Assembly: GCF_003609635.1 (NCBI RefSeq) | Contig: NZ_MCIA01000035.1 | Coordinates: 124,001 to 188,000, forward strand | Length of the DNA stretch: 64,000 nucleotides | Source of the DNA: Lacrimispora algidixylanolytica | GTDB lineage: Bacteria > Bacillota > Clostridia > Lachnospirales > Lachnospiraceae | Direction of reading: 5' to 3' | Shown: piece after piece, positions 45,849 through 54,126 of the stretch | How positions within the stretch are numbered: the stretch's first letter is position 1 | Layout: each line of letters starts with the position of its first letter | Notes under the pieces: generated by a model | What the model was told of the DNA's origin: nothing | Database searches by the model: none | The model's input: only the letters and a program-made list of their open reading frames with translations | Position numbers and translations under genes: made by a program

Positions 45849-46688
45849 ATGACATCAGAAAAACATCAGAAAAAAATTGCTGTCATCAATGATTTATCAG
45901 GGTACGGACGCTGTTCCCTTACGGTGGTAATACCCATTCTTTCCGCTTTAAAGATACAGTGCTGTCCAGTACCAACTTCCATCTTATCCAATCATACTGG
46001 ATTTCCAACTTATTTTTTTGATGATTATACGGATAAGATGCCTCAGTATATTGAACAGTGGAAGAAACTGAAACTGTCCTTTGACGGCATATACAGCGGT
46101 TTTCTTGGCTCTGAAGCCCAGATACAGATTGTAATTGATATGATTAAAGAATTTAGAACAGAGGAAACACTTGTAATCATTGACCCCATTATGGGAGATC
46201 ATGGGAAGGCTTATCAGACATATACTCCAGAGATGTGCAACCGAATGAAGGAATTGGTTGGTTATGGAAACATTGTCACCCCCAATCTGACAGAAGCATG
46301 CATTTTGACCGGAAGAGAGTACCCGAAAGAAGGATTTAAGCGTGGAGTGCTGAGTCAGATGGCCACAGAGATCCAAAGATTGGGTCCGGAATCGGTTGTA
46401 ATTACTGGTGTAAAGGAAGGAAGCTTTGTGACCAATGTAGTTCTTGAAAAGGATGGAGAACCTCACTTTATAAGAACCCGCCACGTGGGAAATGAAAGAC
46501 CAGGGACTGGCGATGTATTCTCCAGCATTATAGCAGCTTATGCAGTAAGAGGAGTTCCTCTAAGAGATGGTGTCAGAAAAGCGGCTAATTTTGTCAAAGA
46601 ATGCATTTTGAAATCAGATGAATTAAATGTTCCCGTAGAAAACGGGGTATGTTTTGAAGAACTGCTTTCTTTGCTCATTCGACACTGA
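45849..46688 (+). CDS. pdxK: Pyridoxamine/pyridoxal kinase
   Basis: This 279-aa PfkB-like kinase has INDLSGYGRCSLTVVIPILSALKIQ (substrate end), FDGIYSGFLGS, IIDPIMGDHGKAY, TPNLTEACILTG and the anion-hole motif ERPGTGDVFSSIIA with the catalytic Asp. It phosphorylates B6 vitamers, trapping them after uptake by the S component encoded 8 bp upstream. RBS AGGAG overlaps the upstream stop. A terminator follows. Confidence 0.92.
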   Translation: MTSEKHQKKIAVINDLSGYGRCSLTVVIPILSALKIQCCPVPTSILSNHTGFPTYFFDDYTDKMPQYIEQWKKLKLSFDGIYSGFLGSEAQIQIVIDMIKEFRTEETLVIIDPIMGDHGKAYQTYTPEMCNRMKELVGYGNIVTPNLTEACILTGREYPKEGFKRGVLSQMATEIQRLGPESVVITGVKEGSFVTNVVLEKDGEPHFIRTRHVGNERPGTGDVFSSIIAAYAVRGVPLRDGVRKAANFVKECILKSDELNVPVENGVCFEELLSLLIRH

Positions 46689-46718
46689 AAATCAAGTGAA
46701 ACAAGGGGAATTTTAGGA

Positions 46719-46746
46719 AAAAGGGCTTTTCTTTGCCCTTTTTTTG
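46719..46746 (+). terminator. Terminator after pdxK
   Basis: AAAGGGC and GCCCTT form a short GC-rich stem with an 8-nt loop, then a run of seven T. Confidence 0.8.
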
Positions 46747-46755
46747 TAGTATAAT
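46727..46755 (+). promoter_or_regulatory. Candidate serS promoter
   Basis: Perfect TATAAT at 46750-46755 with a poor -35 (TTTTCT) 17 bp upstream, overlapping the terminator hairpin. The leader of about 60 nt is too short for a T-box. Confidence 0.45.
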
Positions 46756-46821
46756 CAACGGCATATTATGAAGTGGATCTGTTTCCGCAAAGAATATTTA
46801 AAAGAAACCAGGAGGAATACC

Positions 46822-48108
46822 ATGTTAGATTTGAAGTTTGTAAGAGAAAATCCTGAAATTGTAAAGGAAAACATGAAAAAGAAGTTTCAGGACAGCAAGT
46901 TGCCATTGGTGGATGAAGTCATCGAACTCGATGAGTTAAACCGTGGGGCGAAGCAGGAAGGGGATGCTCTAAGAGCAGAACGCAACAAACTTTCCAAACA
47001 GATCGGAACCTTAATGGGACAAGGCAAGAAAGAGGAAGCAGAAGAGCTTAAGAAAAAAGTAACGGATGCTTCTGAGCATCTAGCATCTCTGGAAGAAAAG
47101 GAAAATGATTTAGAGGAAAGAATTAAGAAGATCATGATGATCATTCCTAATATCATTGATCCAAGCGTACCCGTTGGAAAAGATGACAGTGAAAATGTTG
47201 AAATTCAGCGTTACGGTGATCCATTTGTTCCTGACTTTGAAATTCCTTATCATACAGATATTATGGAACGCTTTGAAGGCATTGATTTAGACAGTGCAAG
47301 AAAAGTTGCAGGTAATGGTTTTTACTATTTAATGGGAGATATTGCTAGACTTCATTCTTCTGTTATCTCATATGCAAGAGATTTTATGATTGATCGTGGA
47401 TTTACGTATTGCATTCCTCCTTTCATGATCCGCAGCGAAGTGGTAACCGGTGTTATGAGCTTTGCTGAGATGGATGCAATGATGTATAAAATAGAAGGCG
47501 AAGATCTATATTTAATTGGTACCAGTGAACACTCCATGATTGGTAAATTCATCGATACCATTCTTCCAGAAACAAAGCTTCCTCAGACACTTACCAGCTA
47601 TTCTCCTTGTTTCCGTAAGGAAAAGGGCGCTCACGGTCTAGAAGAAAGAGGCGTATATCGAATTCATCAGTTTGAGAAGCAGGAGATGATCGTAGTCTGC
47701 AAGCCAGAAGAAAGCATGGATTGGTATGAAAAGTTATGGCAGAATACTGTTGATTTATTCCGCACTCTTGATGTTCCTGTAAGAACCTTAGAATGTTGTT
47801 CTGGTGATCTTGCAGATTTAAAGGTGAAATCTGTAGATGTTGAAGCTTGGTCCCCAAGACAGAAGAAATATTTTGAAGTGGGAAGCTGTTCTAACTTAGG
47901 AGACGCTCAGGCAAGAAGACTGAAAATCAGAGTTTCTTCCGAGGATGGCAATAAGTACTTCGCTCATACTTTAAATAATACAGTAGTAGCTCCACCAAGA
48001 ATGCTCATCGCATTTTTAGAGAATAATTTACAGGCAGATGGAAGCGTAAAGATTCCAGAAGCTTTACAGCCTTATATGGGCGGTAAAAAAGCGATTATGC
48101 CAAAATAA
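46822..48108 (+). CDS. serS: Seryl-tRNA synthetase
   Basis: This 428-aa class II synthetase has an N-terminal coiled-coil arm (about 27-105, rich in E/K/R) that grips tRNA-Ser. The catalytic core has RFEGIDLDSARKVAGNGFYYLMGDIARL, GTSEHSMIGKF, the motif 2 loop SPCFRKEKGAHGLEERGVYRIHQF and motif 3 NNTVVAPPRMLIAFLENN. The start is ATG 46822 after AGGAGG; the frame from 46768 lies within the untranslated leader. A glyoxalase gene follows after a terminator. Confidence 0.97.
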   Translation: MLDLKFVRENPEIVKENMKKKFQDSKLPLVDEVIELDELNRGAKQEGDALRAERNKLSKQIGTLMGQGKKEEAEELKKKVTDASEHLASLEEKENDLEERIKKIMMIIPNIIDPSVPVGKDDSENVEIQRYGDPFVPDFEIPYHTDIMERFEGIDLDSARKVAGNGFYYLMGDIARLHSSVISYARDFMIDRGFTYCIPPFMIRSEVVTGVMSFAEMDAMMYKIEGEDLYLIGTSEHSMIGKFIDTILPETKLPQTLTSYSPCFRKEKGAHGLEERGVYRIHQFEKQEMIVVCKPEESMDWYEKLWQNTVDLFRTLDVPVRTLECCSGDLADLKVKSVDVEAWSPRQKKYFEVGSCSNLGDAQARRLKIRVSSEDGNKYFAHTLNNTVVAPPRMLIAFLENNLQADGSVKIPEALQPYMGGKKAIMPK

Positions 48109-48120
48109 AGCCAAGTTATG

Positions 48121-48174
48121 GGGCTGTTGCAGAATGCTGATCAGGAAAATCAGGGTTTCATTTTGCAACAGCCC
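48121..48174 (+). terminator. Terminator after serS
   Basis: GGGCTGTTGCA and TGCAACAGCCC form an 11-bp stem; CTGAT and ATCAG pair inside. TTATT follows, a weak T-tract. Confidence 0.6.
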
Positions 48175-48199
48175 TTATTAAAAAAGGAGGACATATCAT

Positions 48200-48565
48200 A
48201 TGATCAAGTTCAACCATTTTAATTTTAACGTATTAGATTTAGAAAAAAGCTTAAAATTCTACAAAGAGGCATTAGACCTCACCCCAGTGAGGGAAAAGAA
48301 AGCAGAGGATGGCTCCTTTCAGCTTGTATATCTTGGTGATGGAAAAAGTGATTTCACACTGGAACTTACTTATCTAACCGATCGGAAAGAACCTTATAAT
48401 CTGGGAGAGTGTGAATTTCATCTTGCATTTCATGTGGATGAATATGAAGAGACTTATAAAAAACATAAAGAAATGGGAATCATCTGTTTTGAAAATCCCG
48501 GAATGGGAATCTATTTCATCAGTGATCCCGACGGCTACTGGATCGAGCTTGTTCCTGCCAGATAA
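48200..48565 (+). CDS. VOC-family lactoylglutathione lyase-like protein (glyoxalase I)
   Basis: This 121-aa protein has two beta-alpha-beta-beta-beta modules. Candidate metal ligands are the His in FNHFNFN, the Glu in FTLELTY, the His in FHLAFHVDE and the Glu in GYWIELVP, the four-ligand set of glyoxalase I. Length and ISDPDGYWIELV match the lactoylglutathione lyase branch. Clostridia usually lack glutathione, so the thiol adduct used here is uncertain. A hydrolase gene follows after 11 bp, so the two are probably coexpressed. RBS AAAGGAGG. Confidence 0.82.
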   Translation: MIKFNHFNFNVLDLEKSLKFYKEALDLTPVREKKAEDGSFQLVYLGDGKSDFTLELTYLTDRKEPYNLGECEFHLAFHVDEYEETYKKHKEMGIICFENPGMGIYFISDPDGYWIELVPAR

Positions 48566-48576
48566 GGAGAATATCT

Positions 48577-49248
48577 GTGTATATTGATGTAAACGGTGTT
48601 ACATTGTATTATGAAGTTTCAGGAAGCGGGCCTGCTATTGTTCTTGTCCATGGCAATGCACAGGATCACCGTATTTTTTTAGAAACTGCTCAAAAATTAA
48701 ATCAGGATTATACAGTTTATCTTCTGGATTCTAGATGCCATGGAAAAAGCAGCCGGGTAAAAAAACTTGGTTATGAGGAAATGGCAAAGGATGTAGCGGA
48801 GTTTACAAAGAAATTGGACCTTAAGGATCCTTGTTTTTGCGGTTACAGCGATGGAGGAATCGTTGGTCTTTTACTTGGAATCCGCTATCCAGGTCTTTTT
48901 AAAAAGTTAATTCTTTGTGGAGCCAATTCCCATCCTCAGGGGATGAAACGCCTGTGGCTAAAGCTGTTTGCACTTACAGAAAAGTTTACCTTTGATCACA
49001 GAAGAAGCATGATTCAGACAGAACCAAGAATTACCGCCAAAGAACTTGGGCAAATATCTGCACCAACTATGATTCTTGCTGGACAATGGGATATGGTAAA
49101 GGAAGCCCATACCAGATACCTTGCTTCCAATATCCGGCATAGCATTCTTCGGATTCTTCCCCGGGAAGGGCATGGAAGTTATATCGTCCACAGCGAAAAG
49201 CTTTATTACATTATAAAGAAATTTCTAGCGGCTCCCATGCAGCAGTAA
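48577..49248 (+). CDS. Alpha/beta hydrolase
   Basis: This 223-aa hydrolase has the oxyanion stretch VLVHGNAQDHR, nucleophile elbow GYSDGG (Ser), acid in LAGQWDMV and His in GHGSYIVHS. The lid region is small. Substrate unknown; relatives include esterases and C-C hydrolases. GTG start behind AAGGAGA at 48564-48570. It shares a transcript with the glyoxalase-like gene, suggesting a role in aldehyde or thioester clean-up, but that is only context. Confidence 0.85.
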   Translation: MYIDVNGVTLYYEVSGSGPAIVLVHGNAQDHRIFLETAQKLNQDYTVYLLDSRCHGKSSRVKKLGYEEMAKDVAEFTKKLDLKDPCFCGYSDGGIVGLLLGIRYPGLFKKLILCGANSHPQGMKRLWLKLFALTEKFTFDHRRSMIQTEPRITAKELGQISAPTMILAGQWDMVKEAHTRYLASNIRHSILRILPREGHGSYIVHSEKLYYIIKKFLAAPMQQ

Positions 49249-49286
49249 AAAATCTCTCGAATAAATAAGGTGTAAAGAAAAAACAC

Positions 49287-49315
49287 TTGACACCATAAGA
49301 AAACTATTGTATGAT
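49287..49315 (+). promoter_or_regulatory. Promoter of the ylxM-ffh operon
   Basis: Consensus TTGACA, 17 bp, TATGAT. The expected transcript start near 49322 is only about 9 nt before the ylxM ATG. Confidence 0.8.
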
Positions 49316-49330
49316 ATCACAGGTGATGAT

Positions 49331-49681
49331 ATGGAAAAGATTGCAAGACAGGGATTGTTATATGATTTCTATGGAGCGCTTCTAACGGAACATCAGAGGC
49401 ATGTCTATGAAGATGTGGTATTTTATGATCTATCTTTAAGTGAGATTGCAGAAGAACAAGGAATCAGCCGTCAGGGGGTACATGACCTGATTAAGCGGTG
49501 TAATAAGATTCTTGAGAGTTATGAAGAAAAACTCCATCTTGTGGAAAAGTTTGAACAGACAAAGAAACTGGCAAGAGAAATCCAGAGCCTGACCAAAGCA
49601 TTCTCTGAAAATAGGGATATGGGTCTAATCCATCGCATCGAAGAGATATCGGGCGAAATTGTCGAGCTAGAAGCTCATTAG
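49331..49681 (+). CDS. ylxM: YlxM helix-turn-helix protein, SRP-associated
   Basis: This 116-aa protein begins [23 protein letters not shown] and has a sigma-70-region-4-like helix-turn-helix: [26 protein letters not shown] helical tail follows. YlxM is encoded next to ffh in many Firmicutes and modulates SRP GTPase behaviour in streptococci. The longer ATG at 49307 lies inside the promoter, so ATG 49331 with AGGTGAT at 49321-49327 is the start. ffh begins 11 bp after its stop. Confidence 0.88.
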   Translation: MEKIARQGLLYDFYGALLTEHQRHVYEDVVFYDLSLSEIAEEQGISRQGVHDLIKRCNKILESYEEKLHLVEKFEQTKKLAREIQSLTKAFSENRDMGLIHRIEEISGEIVELEAH

Positions 49682-49692
49682 GAGGGCGTTAT

Positions 49693-51048
49693 ATGGCTTT
49701 TGAGAGCTTATCCGATAAATTACAAAATGTATTCAAAAACTTAAGAGGCAAAGGACGTTTGTCTGAAGCCGATGTAAAAACAGCCCTTAAAGAAGTTAAG
49801 ATGGCTTTATTAGAAGCGGATGTAAGCTTTAAGGTTGTAAAACAGTTTATTAGTGCTGTGCAAGAGAGAGCTATTGGACAAGATGTTCAAAACAGTCTCA
49901 CTCCGGGCCAGATGGTAATAAAGATTGTAAATGAAGAATTGGTTCAATTAATGGGCTCTGAAACCACTGAAATCCAATTAAAACCGGCCAGTGATATGAC
50001 CGTAATTTTAATGGCTGGTCTCCAGGGTGCTGGTAAAACCACAACGACTGCCAAGATTGCTGGTAAATTAAAAGCAAAAGGCAGAAAGCCTGTTCTCGTT
50101 GCCTGCGACGTTTATCGTCCTGCCGCTATTAAGCAGTTACAGATCAATGGAGAAAAGCAGGGTGTGCCAGTATTTTCCATGGGTGAGAATCATAAGCCCG
50201 TTGATATCGCAAAGGCGGCCATTGCATCTGCAATCAAGAATGATCAGAATGTGGTGATACTTGATACAGCTGGTAGACTTCATATTGATGATGATATGAT
50301 GAATGAGCTAATTGAAATCAAAGAGGCTATAACAGTCGATCAGACGATTTTAGTCGTTGATGCCATGACAGGACAGGATGCGGTGAATGTTGCCGGAATG
50401 TTCAATGATAAGATTGGTATTGATGGAGTTATCGTAACTAAGCTTGACGGTGATACCAGAGGTGGAGCGACCCTTTCCATACGTGCAGTTATAGGTAAAC
50501 CTGTGCTTTATGTGGGTATGGGAGAAAAACTTACTGATTTGGAACAGTTTTATCCGGATCGTATGGCGTCGAGGATCCTTGGAATGGGAGATATTCTTTC
50601 TCTTATTGAGAAGGCAGAATCCCAGGTTGATGAAGAGAAAGCAAAAGAATTATCCCAGAAGCTTCGAAAGGCAGAGTTTGATTACAATGACTTTTTAGAG
50701 CAGATGAGCCAAGTTAAAAACATGGGTGGAATGGCAAGTATTATGAGCATGATGCCCGGCATGGGACAATTAAAAGACGTTGATTTTGACGAAAAGGCTT
50801 TGGACCGAGTGGAAGCTATTATTCTTTCCATGACGACCAAAGAACGTACCACCCCTGAACTTATGAAGAATGCTTCTAGGAAGCAAAGAGTGGCAAAGGG
50901 AGCTGGTGTAGATGTCGGCGAGGTAAACCGAATCGTCAAACAGTTTGACCAGATGAAAAAGATGATGAAGCAGCTTCCCGGAATGATGGGTGGCGGAAAA
51001 CGCCATGGTGGCGGTGGATTACTTAGCAAACTGAAATTACCGTTTTAA
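49693..51048 (+). CDS. ffh: Signal recognition particle protein Ffh
   Basis: This 451-aa protein has an N domain (about 1-90), a G domain with GLQGAGKTTTTAKIA, DTAGRLHIDDDMMNE and TKLDGDTRGGATLS, and a Met-rich M domain (about 300-435; GGMASIMSMMPGMGQ) that binds signal sequences and SRP RNA. The tail GMMGGGKRHGGGGLLSKLKLPF is Gly-rich. It targets nascent membrane proteins. RBS AGGAGGG overlaps the ylxM stop. rpsP follows with an 85-bp gap. Confidence 0.97.
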   Translation: MAFESLSDKLQNVFKNLRGKGRLSEADVKTALKEVKMALLEADVSFKVVKQFISAVQERAIGQDVQNSLTPGQMVIKIVNEELVQLMGSETTEIQLKPASDMTVILMAGLQGAGKTTTTAKIAGKLKAKGRKPVLVACDVYRPAAIKQLQINGEKQGVPVFSMGENHKPVDIAKAAIASAIKNDQNVVILDTAGRLHIDDDMMNELIEIKEAITVDQTILVVDAMTGQDAVNVAGMFNDKIGIDGVIVTKLDGDTRGGATLSIRAVIGKPVLYVGMGEKLTDLEQFYPDRMASRILGMGDILSLIEKAESQVDEEKAKELSQKLRKAEFDYNDFLEQMSQVKNMGGMASIMSMMPGMGQLKDVDFDEKALDRVEAIILSMTTKERTTPELMKNASRKQRVAKGAGVDVGEVNRIVKQFDQMKKMMKQLPGMMGGGKRHGGGGLLSKLKLPF

Positions 51049-51133
51049 TATTACTTTGATGTTAGCAAGGCAGGTTTCTGCGTTCGCTATATATATGTTT
51101 TAAAATTTCATGTTTAAGGAGGTGAATTTCAAA

Positions 51134-51376
51134 ATGGCAGTTAAGATGAGATTAAAAAGAATGGGTCAGAAAAAGGCTCCTTTTTATAGAATTGTAGTTG
51201 CAGATTCCAGATCTCCAAGAGATGGTAGATTTATCGAAGAGATTGGTTACTATGATCCTACCACAGAGCCAAGCGTAATCAAGTTCAATGAAGAGAGCGC
51301 TAAAAAGTGGTTAGGAACAGGTGCACAGCCAACAGAAGTTGTAAGCAAGCTTTTAAAGATCGCCGGTATCCAGTAG
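51134..51376 (+). CDS. rpsP: 30S ribosomal protein S16
   Basis: This 80-aa protein has [42 protein letters not shown], a textbook S16. It stabilises the 5' domain of the 30S subunit. The ATG at 51134 follows AAGGAGGTGA, a near-perfect anti-16S match; the frame from 51110 lacks one. The KH-domain gene follows after 15 bp. Confidence 0.97.
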   Translation: MAVKMRLKRMGQKKAPFYRIVVADSRSPRDGRFIEEIGYYDPTTEPSVIKFNEESAKKWLGTGAQPTEVVSKLLKIAGIQ

Positions 51377-51391
51377 TGAGAGGTGAAGCAT

Positions 51392-51619
51392 ATGAAAGAA
51401 TTAGTAGAAGTAATTGCAAAAGCACTGGTTGATGATCCTAATCAGGTTGCTGTTACTGAGACTGTAAAGGATGATGAAATTGTCCTTGAGCTTACGGTTG
51501 CGCCTTCCGATATGGGTAAGGTTATTGGCAAACAGGGCAGGATTGCAAAAGCTATTCGTTCTGTTGTAAAAGCAGCAGCTTCCAAAGAAGACAAAAAGAT
51601 TACCGTAGAAATACAGTAA
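51392..51619 (+). CDS. khpA: KH-domain RNA-binding protein KhpA
   Basis: This 75-aa protein has a single KH domain with the GxxG loop in MGKVIGKQGRIAKAIRSVVKAAA. KhpA binds small RNAs and mRNAs with KhpB and affects cell elongation in streptococci. The ATG at 51392 has AGGTGA 5 bp before it; the longer GTG at 51383 overlaps this RBS. It lies between rpsP and rimM, the standard place. A terminator follows. Confidence 0.94.
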   Translation: MKELVEVIAKALVDDPNQVAVTETVKDDEIVLELTVAPSDMGKVIGKQGRIAKAIRSVVKAAASKEDKKITVEIQ

Positions 51620-51625
51620 TTTTGA

Positions 51626-51667
51626 AAGACCGCCGACCTGTCGGAAGACGGTCTTCTTTTGTTTTTT
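51626..51667 (+). terminator. Terminator between khpA and rimM
   Basis: AAGACCG and CGGTCTT enclose a second stem CCGAC/GTCGG; a T-rich tract (CTTTTGTTTTTTT) follows. Confidence 0.75.
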
Positions 51668-51741
51668 TAAAGGCATTATTTAGTAGTTAAAATGAGCCGG
51701 GTAGCGATACGCGGTTTGTTTTGTATGATATGGAGAGATAG

Positions 51742-52251
51742 ATGGATGATTTATTGAGAGTTGGTGTGATTTCTTCCACCCATGGTTTAAAAGGAGAAGT
51801 AAAGGTATTTCCAACGACAGATGACGCAACCCGTTTTAAATCCTTAAAGAATGTAACGATGGATACCGGAAGCGGACATATGAATTTGGAGATTCAGGGA
51901 GTGAAGTTTTTTAAAAATATGGTAATTCTTAAATTCAAGGAATTCGATTCCATTAATGAAGTGGAAAAATATAAGGGAAAAGATCTTTTGATAGAAAGAG
52001 ACCAAGCGGTAGCGCTTGGGCCAGATGAAAACTTTATTTTTGAATTAATCGGACTTCGGGTTGTTTTAGAAGATGGCACAGAATTTGGTACCCTTACAGA
52101 TGTAATAAAGACAGGCGCCAATGATGTCTATGAAGTTAAGACGAAAGAAGGAAAAGAAGTATTGCTTCCTGCCATCAAACAATGTGTACTTGGAGTAGAT
52201 TTAGAAGAAGGGACCGTTACCGTCCACATCATGGATGGCCTTCTGGATTAA
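51742..52251 (+). CDS. rimM: 16S rRNA processing protein RimM
   Basis: This 169-aa protein has an N-terminal RimM domain ([29 protein letters not shown]) and a C-terminal PRC barrel ([11 protein letters not shown]...[28 protein letters not shown]). It helps mature the 30S head with S19. TATGAT at 51723-51728 lies close to the start but lacks a good -35, so the promoter after the khpA terminator is uncertain. trmD follows by 18 bp. Confidence 0.95.
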   Translation: MDDLLRVGVISSTHGLKGEVKVFPTTDDATRFKSLKNVTMDTGSGHMNLEIQGVKFFKNMVILKFKEFDSINEVEKYKGKDLLIERDQAVALGPDENFIFELIGLRVVLEDGTEFGTLTDVIKTGANDVYEVKTKEGKEVLLPAIKQCVLGVDLEEGTVTVHIMDGLLD

Positions 52252-52269
52252 GGCGGAGGAGTAAAACAA

Positions 52270-53016
52270 ATGAATTATCATATATTAACTCTGTTTCCAG
52301 AAATGGTACTAAACGGACTACACACCAGCATTATCGGAAGAGCGGCAGAAAAAGGTCTGCTTTCCATTGAGGCCATTGATATCCGGGAATATTCTACGGA
52401 TAAGCACCGCCATGTAGATGATTATCCTTATGGAGGCGGGGCTGGAATGGTCATGCAGCCCATGCCAATCTGTGATGCTTACGAAGATCTTTGTGGGAAA
52501 ATTGGCAAAAACCCCCGTGTTATTTATATGACTCCGCAGGGTAAAGTCTTTAACCAAAAGATTGCACAAGAGCTGGCAAAGGAAGAAGATCTGGTTTTTC
52601 TTTGTGGTCATTATGAAGGAATCGATGAAAGAGCACTGGAGTTAATTGCTACGGATTATCTATCAATTGGAGACTACGTGTTGACTGGTGGAGAACTTCC
52701 TGCCATGGTTATGATAGATAGCATATCTCGTTTGATTCCAGGTGTATTAAATAACGATACTTCAGCAGAATTTGAATCCTTCCAAGATAACCTGCTTGAA
52801 TACCCTCAGTACACCCGTCCGGAAGAATATAAAGGATTAAAAGTCCCTGAGGTCTTGCTATCGGGGCACCATAAGAATATTGATGCCTGGAGAAGAGAGC
52901 AATCCATTCAGCGTACCTTAGAGCGCAGGCCTGATCTTCTTGAAGAAGCAATCCTTTCAAAAAAAGAAGCCGAATATTTAAAAAAGCTTGTAAATACGCG
53001 GGAAAACGGGGCATAA
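52270..53016 (+). CDS. trmD: tRNA (guanine-37-N1)-methyltransferase
   Basis: This 248-aa SPOUT enzyme has the trefoil-knot signatures YPYGGGAGMVMQPMPI, CGHYEGIDERALE and the SAM-binding IGDYVLTGGELPAMVMIDSISRLIPGVL. PEVLLSGHHKNIDAWRR is near the C-terminus. It makes m1G37, which prevents frameshifting. RBS GGAGGAG. It ends the rimM-trmD unit; rplS has its own promoter next. Confidence 0.97.
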   Translation: MNYHILTLFPEMVLNGLHTSIIGRAAEKGLLSIEAIDIREYSTDKHRHVDDYPYGGGAGMVMQPMPICDAYEDLCGKIGKNPRVIYMTPQGKVFNQKIAQELAKEEDLVFLCGHYEGIDERALELIATDYLSIGDYVLTGGELPAMVMIDSISRLIPGVLNNDTSAEFESFQDNLLEYPQYTRPEEYKGLKVPEVLLSGHHKNIDAWRREQSIQRTLERRPDLLEEAILSKKEAEYLKKLVNTRENGA

Positions 53017-53033
53017 TTTAAGAAAGAAAGGAC

Positions 53034-53062
53034 TTGCAATCCATAGTTCTTTATGATAAAAT
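53034..53062 (+). promoter_or_regulatory. Promoter of rplS
   Basis: TTGCAA, 17 bp, TAAAAT, giving a leader of about 85 nt. Confidence 0.65.
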
Positions 53063-53085
53063 ACAAAATGTTGTGATGACAAGGA

Positions 53086-53130
53086 GATGTTCCTCTGTTA
53101 CGGATTTCCGTATGAAGTATTAAGAACATC
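53086..53130 (+). promoter_or_regulatory. Candidate L19 leader RNA
   Basis: GATGTTC (53086-53092) pairs with GAACATC (53124-53130), enclosing a TACGG-ATTT-CCGTA hairpin at 53099-53112. A Firmicutes L19 leader family is known; I cannot confirm membership without a covariance search. Confidence 0.4.
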
Positions 53131-53155
53131 AAATAAAATCAAGGAGGTTCACACA

Positions 53156-53503
53156 ATGAACGAAATTATTAGAAATATCGAAGCAGCTCAGTTAAAGCAG
53201 ACCGTACCGGTATTCCACGTTGGCGATACTGTTAAAGTATTTAACAAGATCAAAGAGGGAACCCGCGAAAGAATCCAGATTTTCGAAGGAACTGTTATTA
53301 AAAGACAGAACGGCGGCGCTAGAGAAACATTTACCGTAAGAAAGAACTCTAACGGTATTGGCGTTGAGAAAACCTGGCCATTACATTCCCCTTCTGTAGA
53401 CAACGTTGAAGTTGTTAGAAAAGGTAAAGTAAGAAGAGCTAAACTGTATTACTTAAGAGACAGAATCGGTAAAGCTGCTAAGGTTAAAGAATTAGTTAGA
53501 TAA
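53156..53503 (+). CDS. rplS: 50S ribosomal protein L19
   Basis: This 115-aa protein has [47 protein letters not shown] and [27 protein letters not shown], a clear L19. It sits at the 30S-50S interface. The ATG at 53156 follows AAGGAGG; upstream in-frame codons lie in the structured leader. A terminator follows before lepB. Confidence 0.97.
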   Translation: MNEIIRNIEAAQLKQTVPVFHVGDTVKVFNKIKEGTRERIQIFEGTVIKRQNGGARETFTVRKNSNGIGVEKTWPLHSPSVDNVEVVRKGKVRRAKLYYLRDRIGKAAKVKELVR

Positions 53504-53518
53504 TTCCGGAACAGGCGA

Positions 53519-53547
53519 GGGGACAATGCAAATTGTCCCTTTCTTTA
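53519..53547 (+). terminator. Terminator after rplS
   Basis: GGGACAAT-GCAA-ATTGTCCC: an 8-bp perfect stem with a GNRA tetraloop, followed by TTTCTTT. Confidence 0.8.
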
Positions 53548-53565
53548 GTAGATGGGGTGTTTGGT

Positions 53566-54117
53566 ATGGAATTTTATCACAGTGATGACAATAATAAGCT
53601 TCGCCATATAATCAATTGGATTGTTGATATTATTGTAGTGATCGCTTTTGCATGGTTTCTAGCCTATTCCCTGGGAACACAAATCGTAATTGCTGGTCAT
53701 TCCATGTATCCTCTTCTCGCATCAGATGATGTGGTGATGATGGATCGTCTGGCTTACGACTTCGGCCACCCCGGAAGATTTGATGTGGTGGTTTTTCAAA
53801 GGGAAGACCGTAAGATGAATGTAAAGCGTGTCATTGGATTGCCGGGAGAAACCGTGCAAATCAAAAACGAAGAAATTTATATTGATGGTGAGAAGTTAAA
53901 ACAACCGGCGGGTCTAGGCCGGGTATCTCTGGCCGGACTGGCAGAAAAGCCAGTAAAGCTTGGAGAAGATGAGTATTTTTTGCTGGGTGATAATAGAGAC
54001 AGCAGTGAAGACAGTCGGTTTTCTAATATTGGCAATGTAAGTGGCAGTCAAATTCAGGGTAAAGTCTGGTTTCGGATGCTACCTTTTGTAAAGATGGAAT
54101 TAATTCGTTCGAAATAG
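53566..54117 (+). CDS. lepB: Type I signal peptidase
   Basis: This 183-aa enzyme has one N-terminal membrane segment (about 15-40) and catalytic Ser in AGHSMYPLL. The Lys general base is in MNVKRVIGLPGE, and the C-terminal box is FLLGDNRDSSEDSR. It cleaves signal peptides of exported proteins at the outer face of the membrane. The ATG at 53566 is preferred; the in-frame TTG at 53533 lies inside the rplS terminator. rbgA begins 9 bp after the stop. It sits just downstream of the SRP genes and rplS. Confidence 0.94.
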   Translation: MEFYHSDDNNKLRHIINWIVDIIVVIAFAWFLAYSLGTQIVIAGHSMYPLLASDDVVMMDRLAYDFGHPGRFDVVVFQREDRKMNVKRVIGLPGETVQIKNEEIYIDGEKLKQPAGLGRVSLAGLAEKPVKLGEDEYFLLGDNRDSSEDSRFSNIGNVSGSQIQGKVWFRMLPFVKMELIRSK

Positions 54118-54126
54118 AGGAATGTT

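Noticed and set aside
45984-46484. 166-codon open frame antisense to the pyridoxal kinase gene
   Set aside because: No RBS, no family motif, and it is fully covered by a clear kinase gene.
46756-46821. T-box riboswitch ahead of serS
   Set aside because: The leader from the -10 to the start is only about 60 nt and has neither a T-box sequence nor room for the specifier stem.
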